Origin: an uncultured Lachnospiraceae bacterium
GTDB lineage: Bacteria; Bacillota; Clostridia; Lachnospirales; Lachnospiraceae
DNA: 64,000 nucleotides
Assembly: GCA_910586555.1 (NCBI GenBank)
Contig: CAJUJY010000001.1
Span: 62,001 to 126,000 of the forward strand
Direction of reading: 5' to 3'
Shown here in pieces: positions 18,739-27,749 of this stretch. Position numbers and translations under genes: made by a program. The notes beneath the pieces are model-generated. The model saw only the letters and a program-made list of their open reading frames with translations. It searched no databases and had not been told where the DNA came from. Position 1 is the first letter of the stretch, and each line of letters opens with the position of its first letter.

Positions 18739-19653
18739 TTATGCACCTGTTGTATTGCCTATAAGCTTATCAATAGCACTAACAAGCTGGCCAATCTCAG
18801 GTTTTGAAAGCTGTGCATCTGCACCAAGCTGTTCACCCTTGCGCCTCATCTCTGCATTAACAAGTGATGAGAAAATTATAAGCGGAATATGTTTAAGCTG
18901 TTCATGTTCCTTAACAAGTTTTGTAAGCCTGTGCCCGTCCATCTGTGGCATTTCTATATCAGTGATAATACATGAAACATTTTCATCAACACTGCCTTCT
19001 GCAAGGTATTGTTGCAGTTTATCCCAACATTCCTGTCCATTATCAGTTGTCGTCAGGTTAGTATATCCTGCCTGTTCAAGACAGTTTACAATCATTTTAC
19101 TAAGAAGTGCCGAATCTTCTGCAATAAGAATAGGGCTTTCATTACGGCTCCTGTTCCTCATATGTTCAACATCTGAAACCTTAAGGCCTGTTTCTGGGTT
19201 AATCTCTGATACTATTTTTTCAAAATCAAGGATAATAATAAGTTTTTTATCTATACGGATAATTCCTGTAGCCATACCCTCACCAGCAGTATTAATTGTT
19301 GAGTCAGGCTTTACAATGTCAGACCATGATACCCTGTGGATTCCAAGTACAGCATTTACATGGAATGCTGTATTAAGCTGGTTAAAGTTAGTAACTATGT
19401 ACATATCATTAGATACTTTTTCAGGTTTCTCCAGATGCATAACCTCTGCCAGATCAATTATAGAAATAATTTCATCCCTTGGCATAAATATGCCTTCAAT
19501 CCTGGGATCTGCATTTGGGATAGGTGTAGGCGTCTGGTATGAAATAATCTCACGTATTTTTGCAACATTAATTCCATAATAATTATTGCCTACTTTAAAC
19601 TCCAAAATCTCCAGTTCATTAGTTCCACTTTCTAATAAAATTCCTGTTTCCAT
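18739..19653 (-). CDS. cheV: Chemotaxis coupling protein CheV
   Basis: A 304-residue CheW-receiver fusion. Residues about 12-155 are a CheW-like scaffold (LEFKVGNNYYGINVAKIREI), and residues about 170-300 a receiver domain with phosphoacceptor Asp in CIITDIEMPQMDG and the conserved Lys in QLSKPEIG. CheV couples chemoreceptors to CheA and adapts signalling through its own phosphorylation. The start at 19653 follows GGAGG; the Met at 19680 would place that site inside the gene. A chemoreceptor lies 13 kb away (33162-34868). Confidence 0.9.
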   Translation of the reverse strand: METGILLESGTNELEILEFKVGNNYYGINVAKIREIISYQTPTPIPNADPRIEGIFMPRDEIISIIDLAEVMHLEKPEKVSNDMYIVTNFNQLNTAFHVNAVLGIHRVSWSDIVKPDSTINTAGEGMATGIIRIDKKLIIILDFEKIVSEINPETGLKVSDVEHMRNRSRNESPILIAEDSALLSKMIVNCLEQAGYTNLTTTDNGQECWDKLQQYLAEGSVDENVSCIITDIEMPQMDGHRLTKLVKEHEQLKHIPLIIFSSLVNAEMRRKGEQLGADAQLSKPEIGQLVSAIDKLIGNTTGA

Positions 19654-19720
19654 ATATCCGTACCTCCAATATTTTACCACATAATAGTGGCAATAATCCT
19701 GCCGGCATGCGGCATAATGC

Positions 19721-20473
19721 TTATTTTAAATTGAATGAGGCTTCTTTATTGTCTTTTACAGCTTTTACTGCAATATCTTTAAGCTTTACAGATGAATCTG
19801 CCTCAAATACCAGCACTCCTTTTTTACTTTCTCCTGCTGCTATATGTTCATTAAAACTTAATAAATCACCCTCTGCAATGGTAAGTTTTGCCTGGCCATA
19901 ACTTTTCCCACCTATTGTTATGGAATAGTTTACCTTTTTATTTACAAAATTTACTTTTTTTGCTTTGGAAGAATTATTTTTTATTGCAAATGAAACAATT
20001 ACAAGCTTTTTACCTTTATCTGCTGATATAGATGAATAACTTGTGCTTATATGTTTCTTTGATGTGGCTGATAAAGGCTTTACGCTAATACCCTGTATGC
20101 CATATATCTGGTTTAAGCTTACATTTTTTGCTGCTGGTGCACTGCCCCCGCTTCCTGTACTTGTGCCACTCCCTTTGCCTCCACCTGCTCCCTGGTTTCC
20201 CATGCCTTGTGTCCCGCTATTTCCCTGTTCCTCTTTGCCATCTGGTACGGCTGTTTTCACTGGGACTGGTTCTGGTGTAGGTTTTGGTGTAGGCTTTAGT
20301 ACTGATTTGTCATAATTAAATGAATGTTCATATCTTTCAGAGCTGTTTAAAACTGCACCTGCAATATACTGGCTTATCATAGCACTGTCACTTTCTGTTA
20401 AATCTGGAACAGTAGTACAGCCTGTCAAAATCATTGATATTATAAACACAGTGGCAAACATTCTCTTTTTCAT
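19721..20473 (-). CDS. Lipoprotein with DUF4352-like C-terminal domain
   Basis: A 250-residue lipoprotein: signal peptide with lipobox LTGC (Cys about 19), a Pro-rich segment with PTPKPTPEPVPV (about 60-75), a Gly/Ser-rich flexible linker (about 80-115), and a C-terminal Ig-like domain (about 120-250) whose VIVSFAIKNNSSKAKKVNF strand is the DUF4352-type pattern. It is a distant relative of the lipoproteins at 1529-5367. GGGGG precedes the ATG. It lies 67 bp upstream of cheV on the same strand. Function unknown. Confidence 0.7.
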   Translation of the reverse strand: MKKRMFATVFIISMILTGCTTVPDLTESDSAMISQYIAGAVLNSSERYEHSFNYDKSVLKPTPKPTPEPVPVKTAVPDGKEEQGNSGTQGMGNQGAGGGKGSGTSTGSGGSAPAAKNVSLNQIYGIQGISVKPLSATSKKHISTSYSSISADKGKKLVIVSFAIKNNSSKAKKVNFVNKKVNYSITIGGKSYGQAKLTIAEGDLLSFNEHIAAGESKKGVLVFEADSSVKLKDIAVKAVKDNKEASFNLK

Positions 20474-20671
20474 ACCTTTATCCCCCCTGGAAGTTATTCA
20501 AATTAAGCCTGTGCCATAGATTGGCACTAATGGCAAAACGGGCAAATCTGCCTTGCTGGAATTATACATCAGACAGGTTACAGTACATTTCCTGCCGCCA
20601 TATAACAATCTGCCAGCCTGTATTTATATAGTACCATATTTACATTTGGTGCGTCAATGAGAAGATTATTT

Positions 20672-22237
20672 TCATCTTATATCAAGTTCAAACCAAAATT
20701 CTACACCATCTTCATGGTTAATAACACCACACTGCCTGTTCATTGAATTCATTATGGCTTTAACTATAGAAAGCCCTATCCCGCTTCCCCCGTATTCCCT
20801 TGTACGTGCTTTATCCACTTTATAGAATTTTATCCATATTTTGTCAAGTTCTTCCTCTGGTATGCACTTTCCTGTATTAAATACACTTACCCGTACTACA
20901 TCTTCATTTTTTACAATATTTACATTTATACGTAATTCCCCTGCCACATGGTTTACAGCATTGCTTATATAGTTAGTGACAACCTCCTCAACCATATATT
21001 CATCTGCCCACACATATACAGGATCATAAACAGGCATATTAATAACTGCCCCCTTCTGCCCTGCAAGAAGTGCAGCAGAATTAATAACCTGCCTTACTAC
21101 TTCTGTTATATCAAAGTGTTCATATGATATCTGGTTCTTACCAAATTCTATCTGGTTAAGTGTAAGGAGTTTTTTAACCATTTTATTCATTTTGCCTGCT
21201 TCATCAATAATAACTTCACAGTAGAATTCACGGCTTCCACTGTCATCATTAATATTGTCATAAAGCCCCTCTGCATATCCTTGTATAAGTGCAATAGGGG
21301 TTTTTAATTCATGTGATACATTTGATAAAAACTCTTTGCGCATCTCATCAATCTGTGTTTTTTCTTCAATATCTTTCTGGAGTTCATTATTAGCAGCTTT
21401 TAATTCAGAAATAGTTTTTTCAAGGGTTTCAGACAAAGTATTTATGCTGCTTCCAAGTACACCTATTTCATCTTGTGTTGTAACAGGATACCTTACTTCA
21501 AAGTCAAGTTCTGACATGCGTTTTGCTATTTCTGTAAGCTTTAGTACAGGTTTTGTAAAACTACTGCTTACAAATACCATAACTACCGCCCCAAAAAGTA
21601 TTACACCAAGCCCAGCATAAAAAATAAAACTGTTAAATATATTTATATTCTCTGTCATGCTCTGGAAATTTGTATTAACATATACAAAAGAGCCTGAGTC
21701 AAGCTTTCCAAATAATTCAAGGTAATAAGAACCAATACGCCTGTCTAAAACTTTGCATACAGAATAATTACTTGTTTCTTTGATTAACTCCCTTCCTTTT
21801 GTGCCCTGGTAATAATTCTGGTAATTTTCCATCTGGTAAATGTAATCCAGGGTTTTTTCTTTAACACGCTCTTTCTGGAAATCAGTTATTTTGTCAGATG
21901 CCGGGTATGAAAATGTATAAAGTATATTGCCAAAAAACTCTGACATCCTGAATACATATACATTAGCAGAATTATTGGCAGACAAAATTTCAAGTGCAAG
22001 TGTGCTTTCCTCTGAAAGTTCACCCACACCATCATTATAATCCTGGTCTTTTCCTACTATTTCACCAGTTTCTGAAAAATATTCTTCTAACATTGAAATT
22101 TTAGTATACTGGTAATATGCAGGCAGGAACAATTCATTCATAGACCATATAAGCAGTATTGTCATGCCTAATAAAGCTATCATTATCAATATAAGCTTTG
22201 TTTTAATTGATTTTACCCTGAAATTATTTTTACCCAT
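20672..22237 (-). CDS. Membrane sensor histidine kinase with HAMP domain
   Basis: This 521-residue kinase has TM1 (about 12-34), an extracellular sensor of about 155 residues, TM2 (about 197-218), HAMP (about 219-272), a short coiled coil, HisKA with phosphoacceptor His in NVSHELKTPIALIQG (about 310), and an HATPase domain with N box NYISNAVNHV, a FNTGKCIP G1 variant and GGSGIGLSIVK G2. The signal is unknown. No response regulator gene lies beside it in the window, which is unusual since such kinases are mostly paired. The ATG has only a distant AAAGGAG. Confidence 0.85.
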   Translation of the reverse strand: MGKNNFRVKSIKTKLILIMIALLGMTILLIWSMNELFLPAYYQYTKISMLEEYFSETGEIVGKDQDYNDGVGELSEESTLALEILSANNSANVYVFRMSEFFGNILYTFSYPASDKITDFQKERVKEKTLDYIYQMENYQNYYQGTKGRELIKETSNYSVCKVLDRRIGSYYLELFGKLDSGSFVYVNTNFQSMTENINIFNSFIFYAGLGVILFGAVVMVFVSSSFTKPVLKLTEIAKRMSELDFEVRYPVTTQDEIGVLGSSINTLSETLEKTISELKAANNELQKDIEEKTQIDEMRKEFLSNVSHELKTPIALIQGYAEGLYDNINDDSGSREFYCEVIIDEAGKMNKMVKKLLTLNQIEFGKNQISYEHFDITEVVRQVINSAALLAGQKGAVINMPVYDPVYVWADEYMVEEVVTNYISNAVNHVAGELRINVNIVKNEDVVRVSVFNTGKCIPEEELDKIWIKFYKVDKARTREYGGSGIGLSIVKAIMNSMNRQCGVINHEDGVEFWFELDIR

Positions 22238-22284
22238 ATTTAAAATGTTTCTTTATAACTCCTTTCCTGCCATATACCAGCCAT

Positions 22285-23475
22285 TTATTTGCTTATTAAT
22301 AATACTACCACATTAAATACAATAAGTCCAATACCAATAACAGAAAAAACTGCCATAAGCCCGTATATATCTGCTGCCCTTCCAGCTAATGGAAACATAA
22401 CCACCATAGCTGCTGAAAAAAACAGGCTGTCAACAGAAACCAGTGTTGCCCTCTGTCCTGATGGTATAAGCATGTTTAACCCGTCTGACTGGACCGGGTA
22501 AAGCAGTGAAACACAAAAACCTGCTGCTACAAAGGAAACTACAGCTAGTATAAAACTTCCTGTCCCATAACATAAAAATGCAGATGATATACAAAATACA
22601 GCAGTTAATATTAACTTCCTGCCATATTTTTTATAAAGCCTGTCACTAAACATTGCACCAGCGCAGGAAGCAGCACCAGCCAGCAAAAGTATAAAACCTG
22701 TCTGTATTTTATTATATCCAAGCTCTTTATAATACTGCTGGCTGTAAAAAAATAAAAGTGTGTGGGCAGCAAAAACAACATTATAATAAAAAATTATCTT
22801 TAAAATACGTATATCAGATTTTAAAATCCCATAACTTGTTTTAAAATGCAGTTTAACTGTTTCTATAACAGACAAGCGCCTGGCTTCTTCCTTGTTTTCT
22901 GTATATGGTGCTTCTGTAATAAATAAAACCTGTATGGCAGCAGATACTGCTATTAAAAGACATGCACTATAACACCAGAAATATGAAATTTCAGCCAGTA
23001 CAGCCCCTGCTACAGTAGAAATCCCTTGTGATACTTCAATAATTACATTGCGCCTGCCACATACATGTATATAATCCTGTTCCTGCCTGGTATACTTCAT
23101 GCTGTCATATATAAGTGCCTCTTCTGAACCTGAATTAAAATTATTTCCTAACGACTGTATTACAAAAGACAATGCAAAAAACCAGAAGTCTTTTGCAAAC
23201 AGCATAATTATACAGGAAATGGCAATACAGAACCTTCCAGTAACCATGCTTTTCTTTCTTCCAAGCAGGTCTGCTATTGCACCTGAAGGTATTTCAAATA
23301 TTATGCTTGTTATATGGTAAATTCCTTCAACAATGCCAATTTCTGCAAGGCTAAGCCCACAATATGCAAGATAAAGCACCCACACTGAATTTTGCATATT
23401 CAGGTTTGTAATAAATGTATTTATGTAGTCTAATATAATATTTCTTTTTAATCTGTTATATAATTTAATATCCAT
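22285..23475 (-). CDS. MFS transporter
   Basis: A 396-residue protein with about 12 predicted membrane helices and the MFS loop motif GAIADLLGRKKSMVTGR between helices 2 and 3. Substrate unknown; the drug/sugar-proton antiporter type is the closest look. The start at 23475 is chosen because GAGAGGGA stands before it; the in-frame Met at 23517 lies in the tandem repeats. Its likely promoter region abuts the 39-bp repeat array. It precedes the sensor kinase by 47 bp on the same strand, so both may be cotranscribed. Confidence 0.85.
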   Translation of the reverse strand: MDIKLYNRLKRNIILDYINTFITNLNMQNSVWVLYLAYCGLSLAEIGIVEGIYHITSIIFEIPSGAIADLLGRKKSMVTGRFCIAISCIIMLFAKDFWFFALSFVIQSLGNNFNSGSEEALIYDSMKYTRQEQDYIHVCGRRNVIIEVSQGISTVAGAVLAEISYFWCYSACLLIAVSAAIQVLFITEAPYTENKEEARRLSVIETVKLHFKTSYGILKSDIRILKIIFYYNVVFAAHTLLFFYSQQYYKELGYNKIQTGFILLLAGAASCAGAMFSDRLYKKYGRKLILTAVFCISSAFLCYGTGSFILAVVSFVAAGFCVSLLYPVQSDGLNMLIPSGQRATLVSVDSLFFSAAMVVMFPLAGRAADIYGLMAVFSVIGIGLIVFNVVVLLISK

Positions 23476-23515
23476 ATGTAATCCCTCTCTTTTTATGTAT
23501 TGTACAAATTTATAC

Positions 23516-23635
23516 AAACAACGGATGCCAGGCTTAGCCAGTCATCCTTATGTTAAACAACGGATGCCAGGCTTAGCCAGTCATCCTTATGTTAAACAAC
23601 GGATGCCAGGCTTAGCCAGTCATCCTTATGTTAAA
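23516..23635. repeat. Three 39-bp tandem hairpin repeats
   Basis: The unit AACAACGGATGCCAGG plus 23 more bases occurs three times head to tail with period 39 (anchors at 23522, 23561 and 23600) and no differences seen. Each unit is a hairpin, GGATG with CATCC around an inner GGC TTA GCC. The array lies about 40 bp upstream of the MFS gene start. Confidence 0.9.
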
Positions 23636-23977
23636 GCAAAGCAGCCTGGCAGGATTGCCAGACTGCATATAGGATTACTACGGTATTTTTTAACATTATA
23701 TTATTACAGCCAGCCTGGTATAAACAGCATAGGCTTCTGGGTTTAAGTTAAAAAAGGGCGCAGTGATCCCGTAAATATAAAAATGTGCATGTTTTGGATT
23801 GTGAACTGCTGCTGCACACTGGTACATATCCAAACCCGTTCATACTGCTTCCTCCTTTCATTTTTCATTGTTAAATGGTATTGGCAATCTGTCTTGCCTG
23901 GTCCTGGTATAGCCAGATGTGGCTAACTATCTTCGCAATGCAGATTGCTAAAATCTGCCTGGCAGAGCTTAATAAGG
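23636..23977. other. Stretch without a standard gene
   Basis: Apart from the micro-ORF at 23748-23843 there is no supported gene. Several short imperfect hairpins are present, for example GCCTGGCAGG with GCCAGACTGC near 23643-23667 and the TTGCC/GGCAA-type pairs around 23880-23910. No terminator with a clear T run was found. Confidence 0.5.
23748..23843 (-). CDS. Possible 31-residue Cys-containing micropeptide
   Basis: A minus-strand ORF with AAAGGAGG seven bases before ATG, which is among the strongest ribosome sites in the window. It encodes MNGFGYVPVCSSSS and a further 17 residues, with three Cys at 10, 19 and 28, an exact nine-residue spacing. No membrane segment. No modification or transport gene is adjacent except the MFS gene downstream on the same strand. 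It may be a regulatory leader, a small exported peptide, or chance. Confidence 0.4.
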   Translation of the reverse strand: MNGFGYVPVCSSSSQSKTCTFLYLRDHCALF

Positions 23978-24691
23978 CTAAAGAAGCTGGTGCCTTTTAC
24001 CATTTACCAGCACAGTGCGGTTATCTGTCCATATTATTTTTATATCATTATATTCATTCCATGCACCTTCATAAATGCACTGTGGTTTTTCAGATATTTT
24101 TATAATATACAGTTCCAATACCTGTTCATTGTAAACATTAACTAATGTACTGCCGCCTAAAGCCCCCATATCATTGTTAATAACTTCTGCCCTGTACTTC
24201 CCATCTGGTGAATAAACAGTTTCTGTAACTGTACGGGAACCAAAATTTCCAAATAAAAGACAAAGTAATAAAATAAAACATACAGGAACAAGAATTAATA
24301 TATATAATATAGCTAATGCTATCTTCCAGCCTTTATGCTTTATATGCTTTAACATGTAAATTAATGTACATATAAAACAGGCTGGCATACATAATACTAT
24401 TGTCTTAAAACTGGCAAGTACTATATAACATATCCAGTTTATAATTACTAATAACGGCAGCAGTATAATAACTATACGGCTTTTAAGTGGAATATCTTTT
24501 CTGCTTTTAGCTGTCCTGGATAATACAGCCACAGCCGCTATAAAAGAAACTAATAAGGCCAGTACAGCATAGGAATTATAATTCCACAATGAAAATGAGT
24601 AACTGGAAAATAAAGCCAGCAATGAACATAATGGCACAACCAGATATGTAATTAACAATACAACAGTTAAAACAGATCCTATTTTTTCCAG
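23978..24691 (-). CDS. Four-helix membrane protein with DUF5412-like C-terminus
   Basis: About 237 residues if translation starts at CTG (24691), which has a strong GGGAGGTGGG site seven bases upstream and follows an in-frame stop; a TTG at 24658 is the alternative and has no site. Four hydrophobic segments occupy roughly residues 10-160, then a soluble beta-rich tail with SPDGKYRAEVINNDMGALG, a motif of small Firmicute proteins of the DUF5412 type. Function unknown. Confidence 0.6.
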   Translation of the reverse strand: MEKIGSVLTVVLLITYLVVPLCSLLALFSSYSFSLWNYNSYAVLALLVSFIAAVAVLSRTAKSRKDIPLKSRIVIILLPLLVIINWICYIVLASFKTIVLCMPACFICTLIYMLKHIKHKGWKIALAILYILILVPVCFILLLCLLFGNFGSRTVTETVYSPDGKYRAEVINNDMGALGGSTLVNVYNEQVLELYIIKISEKPQCIYEGAWNEYNDIKIIWTDNRTVLVNGKRHQLL

Positions 24692-24752
24692 CTAACCCAC
24701 CTCCCATACCAATAAAAAGTCCATAAAATTCATTTATATTATATCAGCTGTA

Positions 24753-25484
24753 TTATTGTAAATCAAGTTCCTGTATTTTTTCCTCTAGCATATTCCAGCT
24801 TTTTATTGTAAAAATACTTTCTTTCTCTTTATATGGTTTATCAACTGCCCCGGTATACCATACTGGCATTATTCCTGAATTAAGTGCACCCACAATATCA
24901 CATTCATAATCATCGCCAATATACCACACATTTTCTGCTTTAAGCCCTGCTTTTTCTAAAGCAAGGTTAAATATTCTTTTATTTGGTTTCCTGAAAATAT
25001 AATTGCTGGAAGTTATAATAAACTCAAAACTATTACCTGGCAGAAGTGTATTAATCCTGTCTGCAACAACTAAAGGGGAATACGAAATATTACTAATTAC
25101 ACCTGTGCGGATTTTTTTATTTTTAAGAAATATAAGGAAATCTTCTATATCTTCACACGGTACGCCTGGTGAGGCTGCATCCCAGAAAATTTTATCAATT
25201 TCTTCTGTACTTAATGGTATTTCAATTCCCTGTGATTCATAAATATATGGTACAAACATAACATTAGGCACTTCTATCTGAGGCATATCCAGGCATACAG
25301 GATCAAACTTTCCCAGTTCTTTATTAACAGCATCTGCTTCCTTTTGTATTTGTTCTGCTGTAAGGTTATATTTATTTTTTGCTGCATATTTAAGAACTGC
25401 TTCTGTCCCTTTAATACCATCAAATTTTTGTTCATTAACAAGTGTCTGCCCATAGTCAAATAAAATCATTTCTGGTAATTCCAT
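24753..25484 (-). CDS. HAD-superfamily hydrolase
   Basis: This 243-residue protein has a HAD-IA layout: motif I ILFDYGQTL (about 8-16), cap region (about 25-100), motif II TGVISNIS (about 138), motif III Lys in RKPNKRIF (about 172), and motif IV GDDYECDIVGA (about 195). The second Asp of the usual DxD in motif I is Gly, as in a subset of HAD proteins, so phosphatase activity is uncertain. The start at 25484 follows AAAGG; earlier Mets up to 25607 lack support. Confidence 0.8.
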   Translation of the reverse strand: MELPEMILFDYGQTLVNEQKFDGIKGTEAVLKYAAKNKYNLTAEQIQKEADAVNKELGKFDPVCLDMPQIEVPNVMFVPYIYESQGIEIPLSTEEIDKIFWDAASPGVPCEDIEDFLIFLKNKKIRTGVISNISYSPLVVADRINTLLPGNSFEFIITSSNYIFRKPNKRIFNLALEKAGLKAENVWYIGDDYECDIVGALNSGIMPVWYTGAVDKPYKEKESIFTIKSWNMLEEKIQELDLQ

Positions 25485-25626
25485 CCTTTTGTTTCCTTTC
25501 TTAATTCCATTAAGCTGGATCTTTAAATACAAGTTTGCTAAAAGCATGTCTGCTTTATAAAGGCTTGAAAAAAGTAATAAATCTGTTTTGATAATACCCT
25601 GTAACAATACTTTTTATTGGAAAAAT

Positions 25627-25695
25627 TTAAAAAACTGGAATATTCCTGGATTTAGTTACAGACTTTGCTGTAACATGCAGGAAATATTCCAGTTT
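25627..25695 (-). terminator. Long-stem terminator of the tal-tkt operon
   Basis: An inverted repeat of 16-17 bp (AAACTGGAATATTCCTG, 25632-25648; partner 25678-25695, one bulge) contains an inner GTTACAG/CTGTAAC stem and is followed by six T on the minus strand. It lies beyond the 152-bp element that trails tktC. Confidence 0.8.
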
Positions 25696-25737
25696 CTACT
25701 ATTTTATTATATGGTTTTATAAAATCACAATAACCTT

Positions 25738-25889
25738 AGTCAAGCGGATATTCGCAATCCGCTTCGCTACTTGCTCATAACCTCATTGCCGCTTTGCGGC
25801 AGTCTGGCAGGAGCTTGAACCCCTGCCAGACTAAGTAAGTCCTAAACCCACCGCTTAAGAAGCGGGGGACTTACTTAATGAGGTTAAAA
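25738..25889 (+). repeat. 152-bp structured element, copy A
   Basis: It matches copy B (55974-56125) at 151 of 152 positions. Stems: AAGCGGAT/ATCCGCTT (25742-25764); closing stem TAACCTCATT (25778-25787) with AATGAGGTTA (25877-25886), enclosing GCCGC/GCGGC (25788-25800), AGTCTGGCAGG/CCTGCCAGACT (25801-25832) and TAAGTAAGTCC/GGACTTACTTA (25832-25877) with an inner CCGCTT/AAGCGG hairpin. It starts two bases beyond the tktC stop. The layout resembles the right end of IS200/IS605 elements, but no transposase or TnpB is present. Confidence 0.85.
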
Positions 25890-25891
25890 AC

Positions 25892-26833
25892 TTATTTCAT
25901 AAATTCTTTAACTTTTTCATAGATACCCTGGCCGTCTAAACCATACTTTTTAATAAGTTCTACAGCAGGCCCTGACTCGCCATAAACATCATTCACGCCA
26001 ATTTTAAGGACTTTTGTTGGTGCATTTGCTGAAAGGCAGTCACAAACTGCACTTCCAAGGCCTCCAATTACAGAGTGTTCTTCAATAGTAACAACCTTGC
26101 CTGTTTCTTTAGCGGCTGAAATTATTAACTCTTCATCAAGAGGTTTGATTGTATGTATATTTATAACTTTTGCATTAATTCCTTCACTGGCAAGCTTTTC
26201 TGCTGCATCAAGTGTTTCAGACACTTCAAGTCCTGTTGCAACTAATGTTACATCTTTGCCCTCACGGAGCACAACACCCTTTCCAAGTTCAAATTTGTAA
26301 TCTGGTTTATCATTAATTACAGGTACTGCAAGCCTTCCAAAACGGATATATACAGGGCCTTCATGGTCAAGTGCAGCTTTAACAGCAGCTTTAGCTTCAA
26401 CATCATCTGAAGGGTTCATAACTACCATGCCAGGAATAGTACGCATAAGTGCAAGATCTTCACAGCACTGGTGTGTTGCACCATCTTCACCTACAGAAAT
26501 ACCTGCATGTGTTGCACCAATCTTTACATTAAGCCTTGGATATCCTACAGAGTTACGTACCTGTTCAAATGCACGTCCTGATGCAAACATTGCAAATGAA
26601 CTTACAAAAGGAATTTTGCCAGTAGCTGCAAGCCCTGCTGCAATGCCCATCATGTTACATTCTGCAATGCCACAGTCAATATGCCTGTCCGGGTATTTTT
26701 TCTTAAATACACCTGTTTTTGTTGCTGCTGCAAGGTCAGCATCAAGCACAACAAGATCTGGATATGAATCTGCAAGCTCCTTTAAGGCATTACCATAACT
26801 TTCTCTTGTAGCAATTTTCTTTACATCTGCCAT
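25892..26833 (-). CDS. Transketolase, C-terminal subunit
   Basis: A 313-residue protein that carries the pyrimidine-binding and C-terminal domains of transketolase: catalytic Glu in DCGIAECNMMGIAAG (about 58), VGEDGATHQ loop (about 115) and a C-terminal NAD-like fold. With the N-terminal subunit upstream it makes the complete thiamine diphosphate enzyme of the non-oxidative pentose phosphate pathway. Split transketolases are common in Clostridia and Archaea. TAGGAGG precedes the ATG; the gap to the N-terminal subunit is 17 bp. Confidence 0.95.
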   Translation of the reverse strand: MADVKKIATRESYGNALKELADSYPDLVVLDADLAAATKTGVFKKKYPDRHIDCGIAECNMMGIAAGLAATGKIPFVSSFAMFASGRAFEQVRNSVGYPRLNVKIGATHAGISVGEDGATHQCCEDLALMRTIPGMVVMNPSDDVEAKAAVKAALDHEGPVYIRFGRLAVPVINDKPDYKFELGKGVVLREGKDVTLVATGLEVSETLDAAEKLASEGINAKVINIHTIKPLDEELIISAAKETGKVVTIEEHSVIGGLGSAVCDCLSANAPTKVLKIGVNDVYGESGPAVELIKKYGLDGQGIYEKVKEFMK

Positions 26834-26850
26834 TTTGTCCTCCTATCTGC

Positions 26851-27681
26851 TTATTTCAAGCTTTCACCAATTTTATCTAAATCTGCCATTGCTTGTGCAT
26901 ACTGTTCATCATTTGGTGCAGTACCATGCCAGCTTGCCTGGTTCTCCATAAATGATACACCTTTGCCCTTTGTACTCTTAGCAATTATAGCTGTTGGCAT
27001 GCCTTTAGTTTCTTTTGCTTTATTAAATGCAGAAGCAATCTGTCCAAAGTCATGTGCATCAATTTCAATTACATTGAAATTAAATGCCTTGAATTTATCA
27101 GTGATTGGATAAGGGGAGCAGACATCTTCAATTTTACCATCAATCTGAAGGCCGTTATTATCCACAATTACAACAAGGTTGTCAAGCTTCTTTGCCCCTG
27201 CAAACATAGAAGCTTCCCATACTTGCCCCTCCTGGAGTTCACCATCACCAAGAAGTGTGTATACACGGTAAGATGCATTATCTAACTTTGCAGAAAGTGC
27301 CATTCCTACTGCTGCGGATATGCCTTGTCCTAAAGAACCGCTTGACATATCTACACCAGGAATATGTTTCATATCAGGATGCCCCTGGAGGTATGAACCT
27401 GTATGGCGCAGTGTTTTAAGGTCTTCTACTGGGAAAAACCCTCTGTTAGCAAGTGTAGAATAAAACCCTGGCGCTATATGGCCTTTGGATAATACAAACC
27501 TGTCCCTGTCAGCTTTTTTAGGATCTTTGGGATCAATATTCATCTCTTCAAAATAAAGGTATGTCAAAATATCTGCTGCTGACAGAGAACCGCCTGGGTG
27601 TCCTGATTTTGCACTGTGTACTGCTGTAACTATTCCTTTGCGTATTTCATTGGCAGTTTTCTTTAATGCTAAAGTATCCAT
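26851..27681 (-). CDS. Transketolase, N-terminal subunit
   Basis: A 276-residue thiamine diphosphate-binding half of transketolase: GHPGGSLSAADIL (about 27), SKGHIAPGFYS (about 65), GSLGQGISAAVG (about 117) and the diphosphate/Mg motif GDGELQEGQVWEA (about 145) ending in NN. It is the middle gene of the tal-tktN-tktC operon. AAAGGA precedes the ATG. Confidence 0.95.
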   Translation of the reverse strand: MDTLALKKTANEIRKGIVTAVHSAKSGHPGGSLSAADILTYLYFEEMNIDPKDPKKADRDRFVLSKGHIAPGFYSTLANRGFFPVEDLKTLRHTGSYLQGHPDMKHIPGVDMSSGSLGQGISAAVGMALSAKLDNASYRVYTLLGDGELQEGQVWEASMFAGAKKLDNLVVIVDNNGLQIDGKIEDVCSPYPITDKFKAFNFNVIEIDAHDFGQIASAFNKAKETKGMPTAIIAKSTKGKGVSFMENQASWHGTAPNDEQYAQAMADLDKIGESLK

Positions 27682-27749
27682 AATTCTTTCCTTTCTAAAT
27701 GTTTATTACTTCTTGCCGTTTCCAGTTAATTATGTATTTATTTCTGGAA

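Noticed and set aside
23516..23635. A CRISPR array reading of the 39-bp repeats
   Set aside because: Units are directly adjacent with no spacer between them.
23495..23746. An ORF with a triple KQRMPGLASHPYV repeat
   Set aside because: The 39-bp period is a multiple of three, which keeps the frame open by chance; there is no ribosome site and the units are DNA hairpins.
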